This document shows, piece after piece, positions 29,092 to 40,888 of a stretch of 64,000 nucleotides of DNA. The notes under the pieces were generated by a model that saw only the letters and a list, made by a program, of their open reading frames with translations, was not told the origin of the DNA and searched no databases. The stretch comes from Trichomonas vaginalis G3 (Eukaryota; Parabasalia; Trichomonadida; Trichomonadidae). A program made the position numbers and the translations under genes. The stretch lies in NCBI RefSeq assembly GCF_026262505.1, contig NC_067207.1, forward strand, positions 28,364,082-28,428,081, in the 5' to 3' direction. Within the stretch, counting starts at the first letter, position 1, and every line of letters starts with the position of its first letter.

Positions 29092-29864
29092 TTATATTTT
29101 TAGCTCTGAGTTCTCTTGTAAGCTGTTGCATTTAATATTTTCTAAAAAGTCAACTTCAACAGTCATTCGCACTGGTGCCTTCAGTTCTACAGGCTCTCCT
29201 TGAAAGTCAACAAGTCTGAATTGCATGTCTTTCAAATTATGAGACTAATGCGAACCCATTTACCTAAATGAGTTGCTATGACAGGAACGTTTGGAATGAA
29301 CATTGAATTGACTGCATAACAGAAGGATTTATATTCTACTGAACCTTTACTATTAACTCCTGAAATGCCTGTGACATTAGCTATTTTAGACTCAATGTAC
29401 AAACAATTACCATAACATACGTATGGAACAGATTTCATCTCAATCGTTTTGTCAACACTTTTCAAAGGAAATGTCATATGGTATGCCAAAAGAAGTTGTA
29501 CTCTATGACTCATTCTTGGTATCTTAAACTCTTTCGCATAACTGAACTTCAAAACTCCTGCAATAAGTTTAACATTCATTAAGTTTTCTCCGTTATCCTT
29601 GTTTATTGTAGTACTTATGAGAGCATTTAACACTCCAGCTAATGTTTCCATCTTATATTCTACATTATTGTGAAATCTTATTTCGTGCTTCTTTCCATCT
29701 ATTTCAAGCTCCATGAAATCTGTTTCATCTGTTATAACGAATGAAGCGATAGTATTGAAGTCAACCATTCTGAATGCAAGCGCCTCATTCTGTAGACCTA
29801 AGTTTGTTTGTAGCTTTACTGTCCCGTATTCGTTTGGGTCTGTACTTTGCAAATAGAACAACAT
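29092..29864 (-). CDS. Minor capsid/penton-like protein (A), broken
   Basis: Counterpart of 52222-53035 in C: both begin with Y-x-I/L-x-S/T-x-x-x-P-x-x-Y, have a beta-rich middle around a GKK motif (EIDGKKHEIRFHN, VVNGKKYFFED) and end with an F/L-x-LVD-x-x-x-x-PV-x-L-x-x-P motif. Such short all-beta proteins near the capsid genes are candidates for the penton (single jelly-roll) protein; this is inference. Start at 29864 across 17 bp from a plus-strand gene. About one interruption. Confidence 0.5.
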
Positions 29865-29881
29865 TTTATTCTCATTAAAAT
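29865..29881. promoter_or_regulatory. 17-bp divergent spacer
   Basis: TTTATTCTCATTAAAAT between start codons at 29864 (minus) and 29882 (plus). Confidence 0.5.
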
Positions 29882-30030
29882 ATGAGTATAGCTGCATATG
29901 CGTATGAAGCTGACAGAGCTAAACGTTTATATTTTGGTCAATACTCTCTCACACTTACTGACAAATATATTGTTATCACTGATGGAAATACTGAGAAATA
30001 CATAACATGGAAGGACTATGAAAAAGTTTG
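29882..30030 (+). CDS. 49-codon small protein upstream of the fibre genes
   Basis: Starts MSIAAYAYEADRAKRLYFGQ with a beta-like second half (YSLTLTDKYIVITDG) and ends KDYEKV. Its end overlaps the start of the fibre region at 30018. Unknown; could be a small virion or chaperone protein for the fibre. Confidence 0.45.
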
Positions 30031-32823
30031 ACCCTATTTTAACTCCATGTACTATGCCATTTATAAAGGACGGTGAAATTATTGAAAAAGATAATACAAC
30101 CGTATATAGGTCTGTTTATGAAGCATTAAATATATGTTGAATCATAACCCAAAAAGATTTGACCCAAGCACTACACCATGTGCAATGCCTTTTATTAAGG
30201 ACGGTGAAATCGTAAGAGTTCCGGATTCAACGGTTTACACAGCTGTTCAAAACAGTTTACAAAACATTTTAGCGAATATCTTTAATTCAGAAACTACAGA
30301 AATGAAATTACCATATATAACAGATGCTAAAGAAATTAAATCAAAAACGACAACATTATTTACGTCACTTAATGATTTAATGAATTTTATAATTAATACT
30401 CCTTCACCGACTACAGGATTTGATCCAAACTCGACGGTTTGCAGTGTACCTTTCATAAATGACAGTTCATTAATTGCTTTAAGGGATTCGACAGTAAATG
30501 AATCATTAAAGGCGTCATTAATGAAAATCATTGATTTTAACTCATTCACGAATACATATAATTCATTCATTAATGTTTCATATGCTTCTAAAGAAGGTGA
30601 GCCAAAAACTATCGATAAAGCGGTGTATGAAATAAAAGCATCAACGACGAAATTGAATTCGTTAACTTTTGACGGTGATAGTTTCGTTAATGACATAACA
30701 TCAGGAAAACAATTTTAACGAAAGAATATTTAAAATCTCATGTTAGTGAGTTCGTTGAAATTGAAAAAGAAGGTGGAATTAAGTTCGATCCACTGAATTT
30801 CATTTTCAGCTTAGCGAATGCAGGAATTAATTTTGCTGAATGGACAACTATACAGAGTGAAATAAATGCAATATGGACGTTTTTGGGGTCAAAAGCGGGA
30901 ATGGGTGAGCTTGTAAATGCTGCAAGAACATTAGGTGAAACAGGAAATTTTGTAGATGGTTTTAAAAGACTTGTTTCAAATGTTTTAACAAACACAAAGA
31001 AATTATTTAGATATACCGTACATAACGGACGGATTTTCGAACAGATAGCAACAAACCCTCCGGTTATGGCTGCGTTGATGATGGTTAGAGATATAAAACC
31101 ACGTAACGACGGGAACGAAGAACATGAACAACAGGATACTGGTCGGGTTATTCGAGACATTAAAAACGTGTATCCTGAAGTTATTGATTTATTTAGAGGA
31201 GTTAATGATTCAATTTCAAAACATTCTATAACCCTCGATGAAGAGAATAAATTAACAGATTATATATTCGTCATTATTGCAGAACTAATGAAGAGAATAA
31301 ATGAAAAAGGAATGGTGATATCATTAATGTCAGCGATGTAATGATGAAAAGAAATTTTGACTCATTATTTACAAAACCGAAAACAGAATATAGTCTTTAT
31401 GATGTAATTACGAATTAATGAAAAAGATTAATGATAATAAGAGTTCTGGCGGAAGAGTTGAATTAGAAGTGAATGATGTTAATGAGAAATTAGCCGAAAA
31501 AGCAGACAAAAATGAGCTTTTAGCTCTGAGTGATAAAGTCAAGAACCACGTTCATTATATAACTTCAGACGAACAGATTATAACGGACTACCATGGATAT
31601 TTAACACGAAGTGATGAAGCGAAGACAAAAAATGTTAATGAAAGAAGATATAAATACATTCGTGCTAAAGGTTATGACATAAGCTGTACTGTACAGTATG
31701 ATGTAGCTAAAGCACCAGAAGCATTTGGTTATACCGGTGAAATTTATGCCTCTACTTTCAATGTTAACGGTGTATTAGTTGAACCAAGATTTACATTGAG
31801 AGTTAAGCAAAAATAACCGTTGAAGATGCTATTAAAAGTAAAGCTGACAAAGATGAACTTAACGCAACGAACAAAGTTTTGAAATCTCATAAACACAACA
31901 TCTCCGATATAAATGAACTTCAAGCTACATTAGACAGTAAAGCTGACAAGAACCATACACATAAATCCTTCACTACTGTTAGAGCAGACGACATAATATT
32001 GAACTTGACTTTGGTTCAAGTGCACCATTAGAAAATCCAAGTACAAGCGTAAAAGATACTCTAACAATTTAGATAAGAGTTGCAGGAATATGAAGATCAT
32101 GCCAGAAACTTTGAAGCATATGAACTACCAGCAATGTTAGATAAGAAAGCTGACAAGAACCATACACATAAATCCTTCACTACTGTTAGAGCAGACGACA
32201 TAATATTGAACTTTGACCTTGGTTCAAGTGCACCATTAGAAATCCAAGTACAAGCGTAAAAGATACTCTTAACAATTTAGATAAGAGTTGCAGGAATATT
32301 GAAGATCATGCCAGAAACTTTGAAGCATATGAACTACCAGCAATGTTAGATAAGAAAGCAGACAAAACAGAGCTTCAAACATTAAAGACAGAAATACTTC
32401 AAACATTATATCTATAGGTTCTATTTATACGTCAATGAACTCAACAAATCCAGCAACAGTTCTGGGTTTCGGTACGTGGGACAGATTGTAGATAAATTCT
32501 TATACTGTGCTAGATATTCAAAGCAAACAGGAGGTTCGAAGAAAATTACTGAAGCAAACCTTCCACCGCACACTCATACAGGAACGACAAACTTTTCTGG
32601 CGACCATAGCCACTCATTAAGAGACCACCCATTATACAACTCAGAGTATGAAGCTGGCTATGACGTTTTATCTCCAGATTATAACCATTCAGCAAAAAAG
32701 ACTTTTCGACAAACTGAACCAGGAGGAAATCATTCACATACTTTCACAACAAATCCAACAGGCTCGGGTGCAGATTATATGCCACCATTTGTGACTGTAT
32801 TCGCATGGTATAGAGTTCAATGA
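30018..32823 (+). CDS. Fibre/receptor-binding protein region with phage-collar-like end (A), broken
   Basis: N-terminal units repeat a FDPxxTPCxMPFIKDGEI motif with a following DSTVY segment (three versions between 30018 and 30510). The middle is coiled-coil-like (EVNDVNEKLAEKADKNELLA) and includes a 207-bp tandem duplication. The end is a His/Gly-rich domain (LPPHTHTGTTNFSGDHSH, GGNHSHTF, MPPFVTVFAWYRV) typical of phage tail-collar and short tail fibre tips. Together these suggest a trimeric spike for host attachment. Several interruptions. Confidence 0.6.
31942..32356. repeat. 207-bp tandem duplication in the fibre gene
   Basis: Two near-identical units beginning GCTGACAAGAACCATACAC at 31942 and 32149, with the start of a third diverged unit at 32356. 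It lies in the coiled-coil shaft region, so copy number would change shaft length. Confidence 0.75.
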
Positions 32824-32863
32824 ACGCGCTTGAGCCTAGAATAAAATCTTTAACTTTACATAA

Positions 32864-33949
32864 ATGAGCTTGAAAGAAGTATTCGAACAACATCCATGGA
32901 GGTCATTTAAGAAGTTCAATGAAGCTGCAAAGAGTTGGGGATTTACTAACAGAGCTGAAGTGAAAAGGTTCTTTGACAAAAATGTTGTACATCAAACAAA
33001 AATAAACCCCTTACGACTACTTTTTACCAATTTACTCCAACACTCCTGACGCATACCAATTTGACACTCTCATTCAAAGCAGAAAAGGAGGACATAACCC
33101 ATTCCTCATCTTCATTAATGTTAACACTCGCAAAGCATATGCATATCCAATGAGGAATAAAGGAACTCGTGAAGTGTTAAGAGTTTTACAAAAGTTGTAG
33201 CAGAACATAGCCCAAGTACTTTAACATCAGACCAAGACAGTGCATACCTCAGCAATGAAATCACAGATTTTCTCATTAAGCATAACATAACTCACTACAC
33301 TACTGAAGACCATAACCATAACATACTCGGCATCATAAACCGCTTCATAAGAACGCTCAGAGATTTAAACCAAGAGCGAGACTTTACTGAAGAAACAATG
33401 AAACATTTTCTCGAAGTATATAATTCCTCAACACATTTTACAACAGGACATACACCAAATTCAATGACACAACAACAAGAAGAAAAGTATATACAAAAGA
33501 AACGAAGCCAAACACAAAATATCAGAAATTCAACACAATTTACCCTCATTCCTGGTACAAAAGTTCGTGTAGTTCTTGACGACAAACCGTTGACAAAGAA
33601 ACGTTTAAGGTTAAGTAGAAACTATTATATCGTAGACTCTACGCAAGGTAATGGATATCTTATAAAAGCTGCTGACGACTCTATTGCGTTTTACCCTCGT
33701 CACAAATTAGTCGAAAGTAGTAATGGCAAACTTGCTGAAACCATTGACGAAGCAAAGCGAGGAGTGGTTATTGAAATACTTGGCTACAACATAAACGATG
33801 ACACTTATAAAGTAAGATATGAAGGAGGCGTTGAAGATGTTATACCATCTAAGAACTTGAGAGAGTCAAAGCCAACACATCTGGGACCATTAGAGCGGGA
33901 GTACTGGAAAGACAAAAATAAGCCAGAAAGAATAAGAAAATTCTTCTAA
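32864..33949 (+). CDS. Maverick DDE integrase with C-terminal chromo-like domain (A), broken
   Basis: Retroviral-type integrase of Polintons. The start (MSLKEVFEQHPWRSF) and basic N-terminal region are followed by the rve core (TSDQDSAYLSNEITDFLIKH around the second Asp, and the region before NRFIRTLRDLN with the expected Glu-like position occupied by I/N). The C-terminus has an SH3-like segment (LIPGTKVRVVLDD) and a chromodomain-like module (IEILGYNINDDTYKVRYEGG). In the family it cuts host DNA and joins the tips. About two interruptions. Confidence 0.75.
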
Positions 33950-34049
33950 ACTTTTTCATTAGATGTAAATCAGACATGAATGAGAACAGTCATGTATTAT
34001 TAATGGTACCATTTATTTTTGTCATAAATTTACACCAAAAATATATTTT

Positions 34050-34095
34050 AGGTGAAGAGGTGAGATCTCACCCGTTTTCTAACCACTTTTCTAAC
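34050..34095. promoter_or_regulatory. AGGTGA array with palindrome (site 3)
   Basis: TTTTAGGTGAAGAGGTGAGA then TCTCACCC; the last CACC words are altered (CTAACC). About 360 bp upstream of the T5orf172 gene. Confidence 0.6.
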
Positions 34096-34111
34096 ATGGT
34101 CTAAAACACAC

Positions 34112-34260
34112 AAAACTCATGAATTTTGTGTGTTTTCAGCATTATTTTTTGCATTATGACACGAAGTGAACTTTTGCACTTCGTCAAAAACTCATGAATT
34201 TTGTGTGTTTTCAGCATTATTTTTTGCATTATGACACGAAGTGAACTTTTGCACTTCGTC
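34112..34260. repeat. Tandem repeat, 2 x about 74 bp
   Basis: Each unit begins AAAACTCATGAATTTTGTG and ends with a hairpin, CGAAGTG...CACTTCG. A partial third unit follows. Non-coding. Confidence 0.7.
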
Positions 34261-34458
34261 AAAAACTCATGAATTCTCATGAATTTCCTTAAGATAGAAA
34301 AATAAAAAATAATTTTTAGGGTAGAATGTTAGATCTAACATGCTAACATAAACTTTATTTTTATTGAATTCAGCACAAAAATAATGAATTTCATTAGTTA
34401 GAAAAATAACGCTAATTTTATTTTTATTTATTTTTTTATTTTGTATGTAAAGACAGTA

Positions 34459-35070
34459 ATGACAAACATTGAGTTTGAAACAGTTAGAAAGATAGACAAT
34501 GACACCAAAGTGGTTAGAATAGGTGATTTAAACGTAAGAGACTCAAAGAAATACAACAATATTCTTTGTCAGACATTATATCTCCATCTGGAAAGAAAAC
34601 AAACGACTGGGTTAGAAATGCTTCAACTCAGAAAATTTTGACAAGAAATCCTGAGCTTATGATATCAGTAGCATTTCATGGAACAAGAGCATATCTTATA
34701 GACAAAAGTCTTATACCAATAGTTTTGTTATGGTTAGACCCAGTTGTTGGATATAACTTCATAACATATGGTTCATTCGATACGGAACGTTGCAGTGAAG
34801 GCTTACTTTACATCGTTCAGAAACCGAAGGACTTCAACACAAAAAGATATAAGATAGGAAGGACATATAATATAACTCAAAGATATGACAGTACAGTCAA
34901 TAGAGTCAAGGTTGTGTTGTGTTAATGATATGAGAGCTGCTGAAACAGAACTGCTTGAAGTTTTTGAGAAAATGTATGGTGCTCCCACGAAAGGTAAAGA
35001 AACGTTTGAAGTAGATGAGATAGATAAAGCTATAAAATTATTTGACGAAGTTGCTGAAAAATACATGTAA
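34459..35070 (+). CDS. T5orf172/GIY-YIG-like protein (A)
   Basis: The C-terminal half has the T5orf172 signature (GLLYIVQKPKDF, then RYKIGRTYNITQRYDS), a GIY-YIG-nuclease-like domain common in large DNA viruses. The N-terminus (NIEFETVRKIDNDTKVVRI) may be DNA-binding. Same gene as 57760-58372 in C, and in both it sits beside the KilA-N/DUF3627-like gene. Upstream AT-rich promoter ends TTATTTTGTATGTAAAGAC, shared with the next gene. About two interruptions. Confidence 0.65.
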
Positions 35071-35157
35071 AGCGTTTATTTTGGTCTTTTGTGAAAGTCA
35101 GAAAATAAAGTTAGTTTTATTTTTATTTATTTTTTTATTTTGTATGTAAAGACAGTA

Positions 35158-35984
35158 ATGTCAACATTAGAGAACACAACAACAGTTATAGTCCATGAAG
35201 CTATAAATGAAGAATACGAGTACATACAGTATAACAAACAGTTACGTCTCATTCGTTCAGTCAAAGATGACATGTACCAAATGCAAAGTATAATGAATGC
35301 TCTTCGTTCTACAAAGCAATCATATCATTGGTTTGAAAACCAACAGACAAAAGAACTTTTAGAAGAATTTCCTCATATGATTGCTTCCCTCGGAAACCGA
35401 GAGAAGAGATTCCGTATGAAAATCGCAAGAATTTGGCTCCTGGTTTGAAAGGTTATTATGTTCATAGACTTTTAGTAAACGCTGTAGCAATATGGGCTTC
35501 ACCTCGTTATGCTTGTTATATTTTCATGATGTTAGATGAACTATATAAAGCAGAACGTGGAGAGATGGAAAAGAAACTTCATGCAAAAGATGAAGTCATT
35601 GAATCCAAAGACAAAAGCATACAGAAAAGAATACCACGTTCAGTACCAAAAGGAAAGGAAAAGAGTTATAGGTATATGATATATACTGAAGAATTGGAGA
35701 AAGAAGAAGATAAAGATATGGTTATGTTGCATTTAGTCAGAAGAAACAACAAGAGCTTTTATGACTTAGCTAAAATATATAAATCTGACAGAAACTGGTT
35801 CTATCGTGAAAACTTACCGATTTCAATGACACCGAATGAGCAAATAAAGGAAATTGTCAAAAATACTCTTCCTCAAACACACTATGACATCAAAGGTTGC
35901 ACAATACTTACATTCAAAGAAGACTTAACATTACTGAAGGAAAAAATAACAGAATATTTCGATAACTTCAAAGAGGAAGAATGA
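35158..35984 (+). CDS. KilA-N-like/DUF3627-like DNA-binding protein (A)
   Basis: The N-terminal region (EYIQYNKQLRLIRSVKDD) is followed by the second half of a KilA-N domain (GYYVHRLLVNAVAIWASPRY), a coiled coil, and a C-terminal DUF3627-like region (RIPRSVPKGKEKSYRYMIYT, then YRENLPISMTPNEQIKEI). KilA-N proteins bind DNA and are frequent in giant viruses, baculoviruses and phages. Counterpart at 56778-57671 in C. About one interruption. Confidence 0.6.
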
Positions 35985-36013
35985 AGTCACGACAACATTA
36001 ACGAAAAGAGAAT

Positions 36014-36062
36014 GAGGTGAAAAAAGAGGTGAAAAAACGGGTGAGATCTCACCTCTTCACCT
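36014..36062. promoter_or_regulatory. AGGTGA array with palindrome (site 4)
   Basis: GAGGTGAAAAAAGAGGTGAA then GGGTGAGATCTCACCTCTTC; reverse orientation compared with site 3. Lies between convergent genes. Confidence 0.65.
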
Positions 36063-36135
36063 AAAATATATTTTTGTGCTATATTTACACTCATTTACGA
36101 AGAAGTCATGAATCCTACGTCAATTATGTTCGACA

Positions 36136-36207
36136 CTGATAACATAAACGATAACATTAACGATAACATAAACGATAACATTAACGATAACATTAACGAT
36201 AACATTC
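36136..36207. repeat. 12-bp tandem repeat of ATAACATTAACG type (Myb-site-like)
   Basis: Five ACGATA words at 12-bp spacing (AACATTAACGATAACATAAA and so on). The core TAACGATA equals the Myb recognition element described for the T. vaginalis ap65-1 promoter (MRE-1/MRE-2r). Confidence 0.75.
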
Positions 36208-36333
36208 ATTTTTGCATTAATCCTGGACTGTTGTCATAATGTCATGTTGTCATCATTTTTAAAAGAAGTTAATTAACCTGGTAGCACATGGTGACGTGGT
36301 GACACTTTCGGTTATTCAAAAATATATTTTTGC

Positions 36334-36807
36334 TTAAATAACTTCAGGGTCTATTTCTTCAACCATTTCACTTCCTTCGTCAATGTCAATAGAAGCTTCT
36401 TCAACCTTTGGTAAGAATTTCTGTATAACATCTTTGTTCGTTATTGTCTTCAGAGATGAAGGATAATATTTCACATTTGTTTCACCCTTCTTATATTCTT
36501 TCTGTTCGGAAAGATTTAAAGCAATACTGAAGAAGTCAATATTAGAGTTCTTTATAACAGTATAATGAGTATCTTTGACATTCACGAAGAAACTCTTTTG
36601 TTTCAAAACTACTGCTAACTCTTGTGAAGTATAACGTTTGCGGTCAATGACGATAGCTAATGGTCTGACATACTGACCAAACTTAGATTCTTTCACAAAC
36701 TTCTTGTTAAAGATAACATTAACATTTGAAGCATTATTGAACTCATTCTTGATGGCAGTAGCGAGAGCATTGTATGAAAAGAACTTGCAATCTTGCATGT
36801 GTTTCAT
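36334..36807 (-). CDS. Unknown protein with IDxDxxx..IDPE acidic tail (A)
   Basis: 157 residues, starts MKHMQDCKFFSYNALATAI. The ending (EASIDIDEGSEMVEEIDPEV) resembles that of 54961-55380 in C (EENIDIDPEMF), and both have a comparable length and a KFxxxVxPxxI/V-like middle. In both elements the gene lies next to the replication genes (PolB in A, helicase in C), hinting at a single-stranded-DNA-binding or replication accessory role with an acidic tail. That is inference. It looks whole. Confidence 0.45.
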   Translation of the reverse strand: MKHMQDCKFFSYNALATAIKNEFNNASNVNVIFNKKFVKESKFGQYVRPLAIVIDRKRYTSQELAVVLKQKSFFVNVKDTHYTVIKNSNIDFFSIALNLSEQKEYKKGETNVKYYPSSLKTITNKDVIQKFLPKVEEASIDIDEGSEMVEEIDPEVI

Positions 36808-36896
36808 TAAAATAAAAATATTAAATTATTTTGAAAAATAACTTTAAAAAATCTAATCTAATTTTTTCAAAAATATTTTTTTATTTCCTACTAAAG

Positions 36897-39800
36897 ATGT
36901 ATCGGAAATTGTCTAAGTTAGAACACTCGGAAATAAAACAACTTCTTACAGAAGCTAACATAGAAGTAGCAAAGCATTACGCAACAAACAAAAAAGCACT
37001 CGCTGACATCCTCAATGACTATAATGGTGCAATAAGTTATGATAGAATTCATGAGTTCATAAAGCCGCAACGCGGCGAGGACGAAGTCCATGCAAGAGCA
37101 TTTCCTTTAAATGACGTTGCTATTGACTTATATCATAGACGTTCAGTACCTCATGAAGTAAGAAGAGAAATGTTTGACATAACAAATGCGAACGTTGGTC
37201 ATACTCGTAAAGCTCTTTCGCATGATGTTCGTCAAGAGATGTTTGACATAACAAATGCAAACGTTGGTGAAACACGAAAGAGAGACGACACACTGAAACA
37301 ACAGAGAAGAGAGATGTTTAAGAGCGCTATAGAACAAGTTCGCAAAGCTAACGATGTCATTCGTTCCATTGACGACAAACCAAAAGAAGGTGAGAGATGG
37401 TTAAAGAAAGATGAAGAGAATAGGAAGAGAAATGTGAAGTCAGGCAATAGACTCATTGACTTTAACATCGAAGCTTTAGATGAACCAAACAGAGACTACT
37501 TACACAAACATTTCGGTAAGGTTTTCATGAGACTCTTAGAGAAAATTAAAATAAACTCACAACAGAGATGGATGGTATGTTATAAACTTGGTGGAAAGTA
37601 TGAATGTTCTACGTTAAACCTCAATAATATTGGAACATTACTACATCAGCTCTTGAAGGAGAACTTTATATCAGAGATAGAAGCAAATGCTGCAGGTATT
37701 GTTGAAATGCACTATGACTTCTTCTTGACAAACATAAAGAATCTTACTGAAATAAAGATGTATGATTTAACAGAATATGAAGGCTTAACGATGTCAGATG
37801 TAAAGAAAGGCAAACCAAAAAAGAGACCATATAGAGATGAAAGCACACTGACAGAAAGACAGAAAAGATTATTGAACAGACTTAAACAAACAGGAGATAA
37901 ACAAGATATAGATGACTTCTGGAATGAAATCCTTGGTGAAAAGAAGTTTTATAAGAAGAGAAGCGGTCAGTTCTGGAAGTATCTTTGCACATTACCTATA
38001 AATCTTGAGCGCTACCAAATCTTCAATGAATTGAACAAAAGAACTGCAGCACTTATGACAGAAGACAATTGTTTCGTTTATGCTTGCATTCAGGCTGAAG
38101 TAGATGAAGAAACTATTGACCACATGAGAGAAGTCATTCGTGTTAGAGACTTTCCTCAAAGTAAAGTACAAGAAATTTCTGACGCAACAGGTATAGCATT
38201 TAATGTTACCATTGGTTACTTCAATGACTCAAGACATAATGAAATAAAGAGATACATACCAAAAGAATGTGAAACTGCTCGAACTATTGACTTACTTCTT
38301 GTTGAAGACCACTACATGCTAAATGAAAGATTACCAATGACAACATATTTCATTCGCAACTATATAGAAATCTTGAAGGAGTGTGGTGGAATGAACATTG
38401 AGAAACAGATGAAGATTTATACAAAGAGAGATGGTAAATACATTGTTCGCATGGATAGAACTACACCGCTATGGGATGTTATGAAAACATTGTGGGAGTG
38501 CAAATATTTCGAACCTATTTCTTATGGAGAACTTTTCACATATACGACTGACTTATATAAACAGAACTTTGCACCATTTAAAGATTTGACATATGCTCCA
38601 AAGTATTGTGTACAACTGAAGAAGAAAGCAGAGTCAAAAGAAGTAAATAAAAATAAGTGCAAGTTCATTCCTGAGCACGTTTTCTTTGCTGACTTTGAGT
38701 GCAGTACCGATGGCTTTCATAAAGCTTTTAACATCTGTTATGACAGTGAAGATGGTTCAGTGAGTGAAAGCATTTGGGGTCAGAACTGTGCAACAGAATT
38801 TTTGGAGCGACTTCCTGACAAGAGTTTAATATATTTCCATAACCTCAGTTATGACATAAACTTCATCTTAAGACACATGACAGAAGTGAAAGGAACTCCC
38901 ATCATTAAAGGTTCACGAACAATGCAAATAACTGGCTTATATAAAGGAAGGGCAATTATTATAAAAGACTCTTACAGTGTTATAAATAAGAAACTTAAAC
39001 TATTTCCTGCTATGTTTAACTTACAAACAGGACCGAAAGAAGTATTTCCATACAACTACTACAGCAGTGTTTTGTTAGCAAATGACAACAGAACTGGTGT
39101 CATTTCTGAAGCATGTAAGTTTGTAAAAGATATTGAAACGTTCATGAAGAACATAGATTCCATCAAAGGTTGCAGAATAGATGAGAACCACTTCGACTTA
39201 GAAAAATATAGCACGTTTTATTGCAAACAAGATGTAAGAATTTTAAGAGAAGGTTTTGTTAAGTTCCGCAATGACATATTGAAAGAATTTGATTTAAACG
39301 TTTATGACTACGTTAGTATTTGTTCAATTGCTAACAAATTATTTGAGAACAGAGTGTACTTCCCGAATGGAAATCTTTATGACCTCTCAAATAAACCAAG
39401 AGAATTTATTTCGAGATGCATTCAAGGTGGAAGATGTATGTTGTCAGATAACATGAAACAAAAGAGCAAAAAGAAACTCATTGCTGACTTCGACGCTGTT
39501 TCATTATATCCATCCTATAGCAAGATTGTATACTTTAGAAGGAATTCCAAAAGTATTGAAGGATGAGATGTTAAGCACAGAGTATCTCATGAGACATTTA
39601 TTCGATGACGACCAAAAGGAACCCATTGGTGAAAAGTTTATGTCCGGCTTCTTTGTTCTCATTAAGATAACAGAGATTGGAATACATAGACACTTTCCTT
39701 TAATAGTTTGTGACCCTGAACTAAATCCAGAACTTAACGTTCCCAGAAGTTCAAACACTTGCTGTTCAATGTATGTTGACCATATAACATTACAAGACCT

Positions 39801-40743
39801 CATAAAATATCAAGGTGTCAAATGTGAAGTGTTGCAAGGATACTATTACGATGGAAACAGAGATATTAGAATAAGAGATGAAGTAAAGAAGTTGTTTGAG
39901 TTAAGGTTAAAGTATAAGAAAGAAGGAAATCCTTTGCAAGAAAATATAAAGCTCATTCTGAACAGTATTTATGGCAAAACTATTCTATCTCCTATTGAGT
40001 CAAAAATAACCATAGTAAATGACAAAGATGCTATAAGATATGCCATCAGAAACTACAACCATATAGTGAAGTTCGAAGGTTTGGATGGTTCAGATAAAAC
40101 TATTTTCAAGCTAACGAAAAGCATTTGCAGACACTTTAACTTCTGTCCACTTGGTGTTAACATTCTATCTATGTCGAAGAGAATAATGTGTGAAGTATTC
40201 TGTACTGCTGAAGACTTAGGAATGGACATCTTTTATAGCGACGACAGTATGCATCTCTACAATGAAGATATCCCTCGTTTAGCTGAAGAGTTTGAGAAAC
40301 GTTATGGAAGAGTTCTCATTGGTAAAAACCTTGGTCAGTTTCATAGTGACTTCGCAGAAATAACACCTGGAAAACAAAGTTTAGCATACAAGTCAATATT
40401 TTGTGGAAAGAAGACTTACATAGACTTACTCACGAATGATTTAAATGAAGTTGCATTTCACTGCAGAATGAAAGGCGTGAAGCAAGATGTTATTGCTTTA
40501 ACCGCTAATGAAATGTTTCCTGAATCTGTTCAGTGTTTCTATGATGAAGATAAAGGTTTAATGGTTCCGCAAGGAAAATTTGACAAAGACTCTGAGTTCA
40601 GTGTTATGAAGTTATATAAAGCACTTTATGACGGTCAAGAGATTGGATTTGACTTATGTAAGTCATGTCAACCTTGCTTTGAAGAGAAGTTTAACTTCTC
40701 AATAACGACTAAAACAAGCTTTATTCGTAAGTTGAAGTTCTGA
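36897..40743 (+). CDS. Protein-primed-type DNA polymerase B (A), broken
   Basis: The start at 36897 (MYRKLSKLEHSEIK) follows AAAAATATTTTTTTATTTCC; an in-frame upstream ATG seems unused. The N-terminal 550 residues include a helical region, a short duplicated MFDITNANVG repeat and a segment with MTEDNCFVYACI, similar to the cysteine-peptidase-like insert of many Polinton polymerases. Exonuclease motifs: FADFEC (about residue 600), FHNLSYDINFIL, YCKQDVRIL (about 775). Polymerase motifs: DFDAVSLYPS (about 865), LNSIYGK and YSDDSM. This replicates the element from its ends. About one interruption. Confidence 0.85.
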
Positions 40744-40870
40744 GGTCATTTATTTTTGTCAGCAGTGAGGTCATGAATGAGGTCATGAATGAGGTCATGA
40801 ATGAGGTCAGCAATGAGATCATGAATGAGGTCATTTATTTTTGTCAGCAATGAGGTCATTCGTGATAAAA
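40744..40870. repeat. GAGGTCAT short tandem repeats
   Basis: ATGAATGAGGTCATGAATGA repeated, with two copies of GAGGTCATTTATTTTTGTC. Intergenic, between the PolB end and the end of the convergent virion gene. Confidence 0.65.
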
Positions 40871-40888
40871 ATAAAGCTAGCGTAGATT

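Larger units (their letters stand above)
33950..34458. other. Long intergenic region with AGGTGA site 3 and a 74-bp tandem repeat
   Basis: No gene. Holds AGGTGA site 3, a tandem repeat with small hairpins, and the AT-rich promoter of the T5orf172 gene. Confidence 0.5.

Noticed and set aside
36136-36207. CRISPR-like array
   Set aside because: The unit is 12 bp with no spacers; simple tandem repeat.
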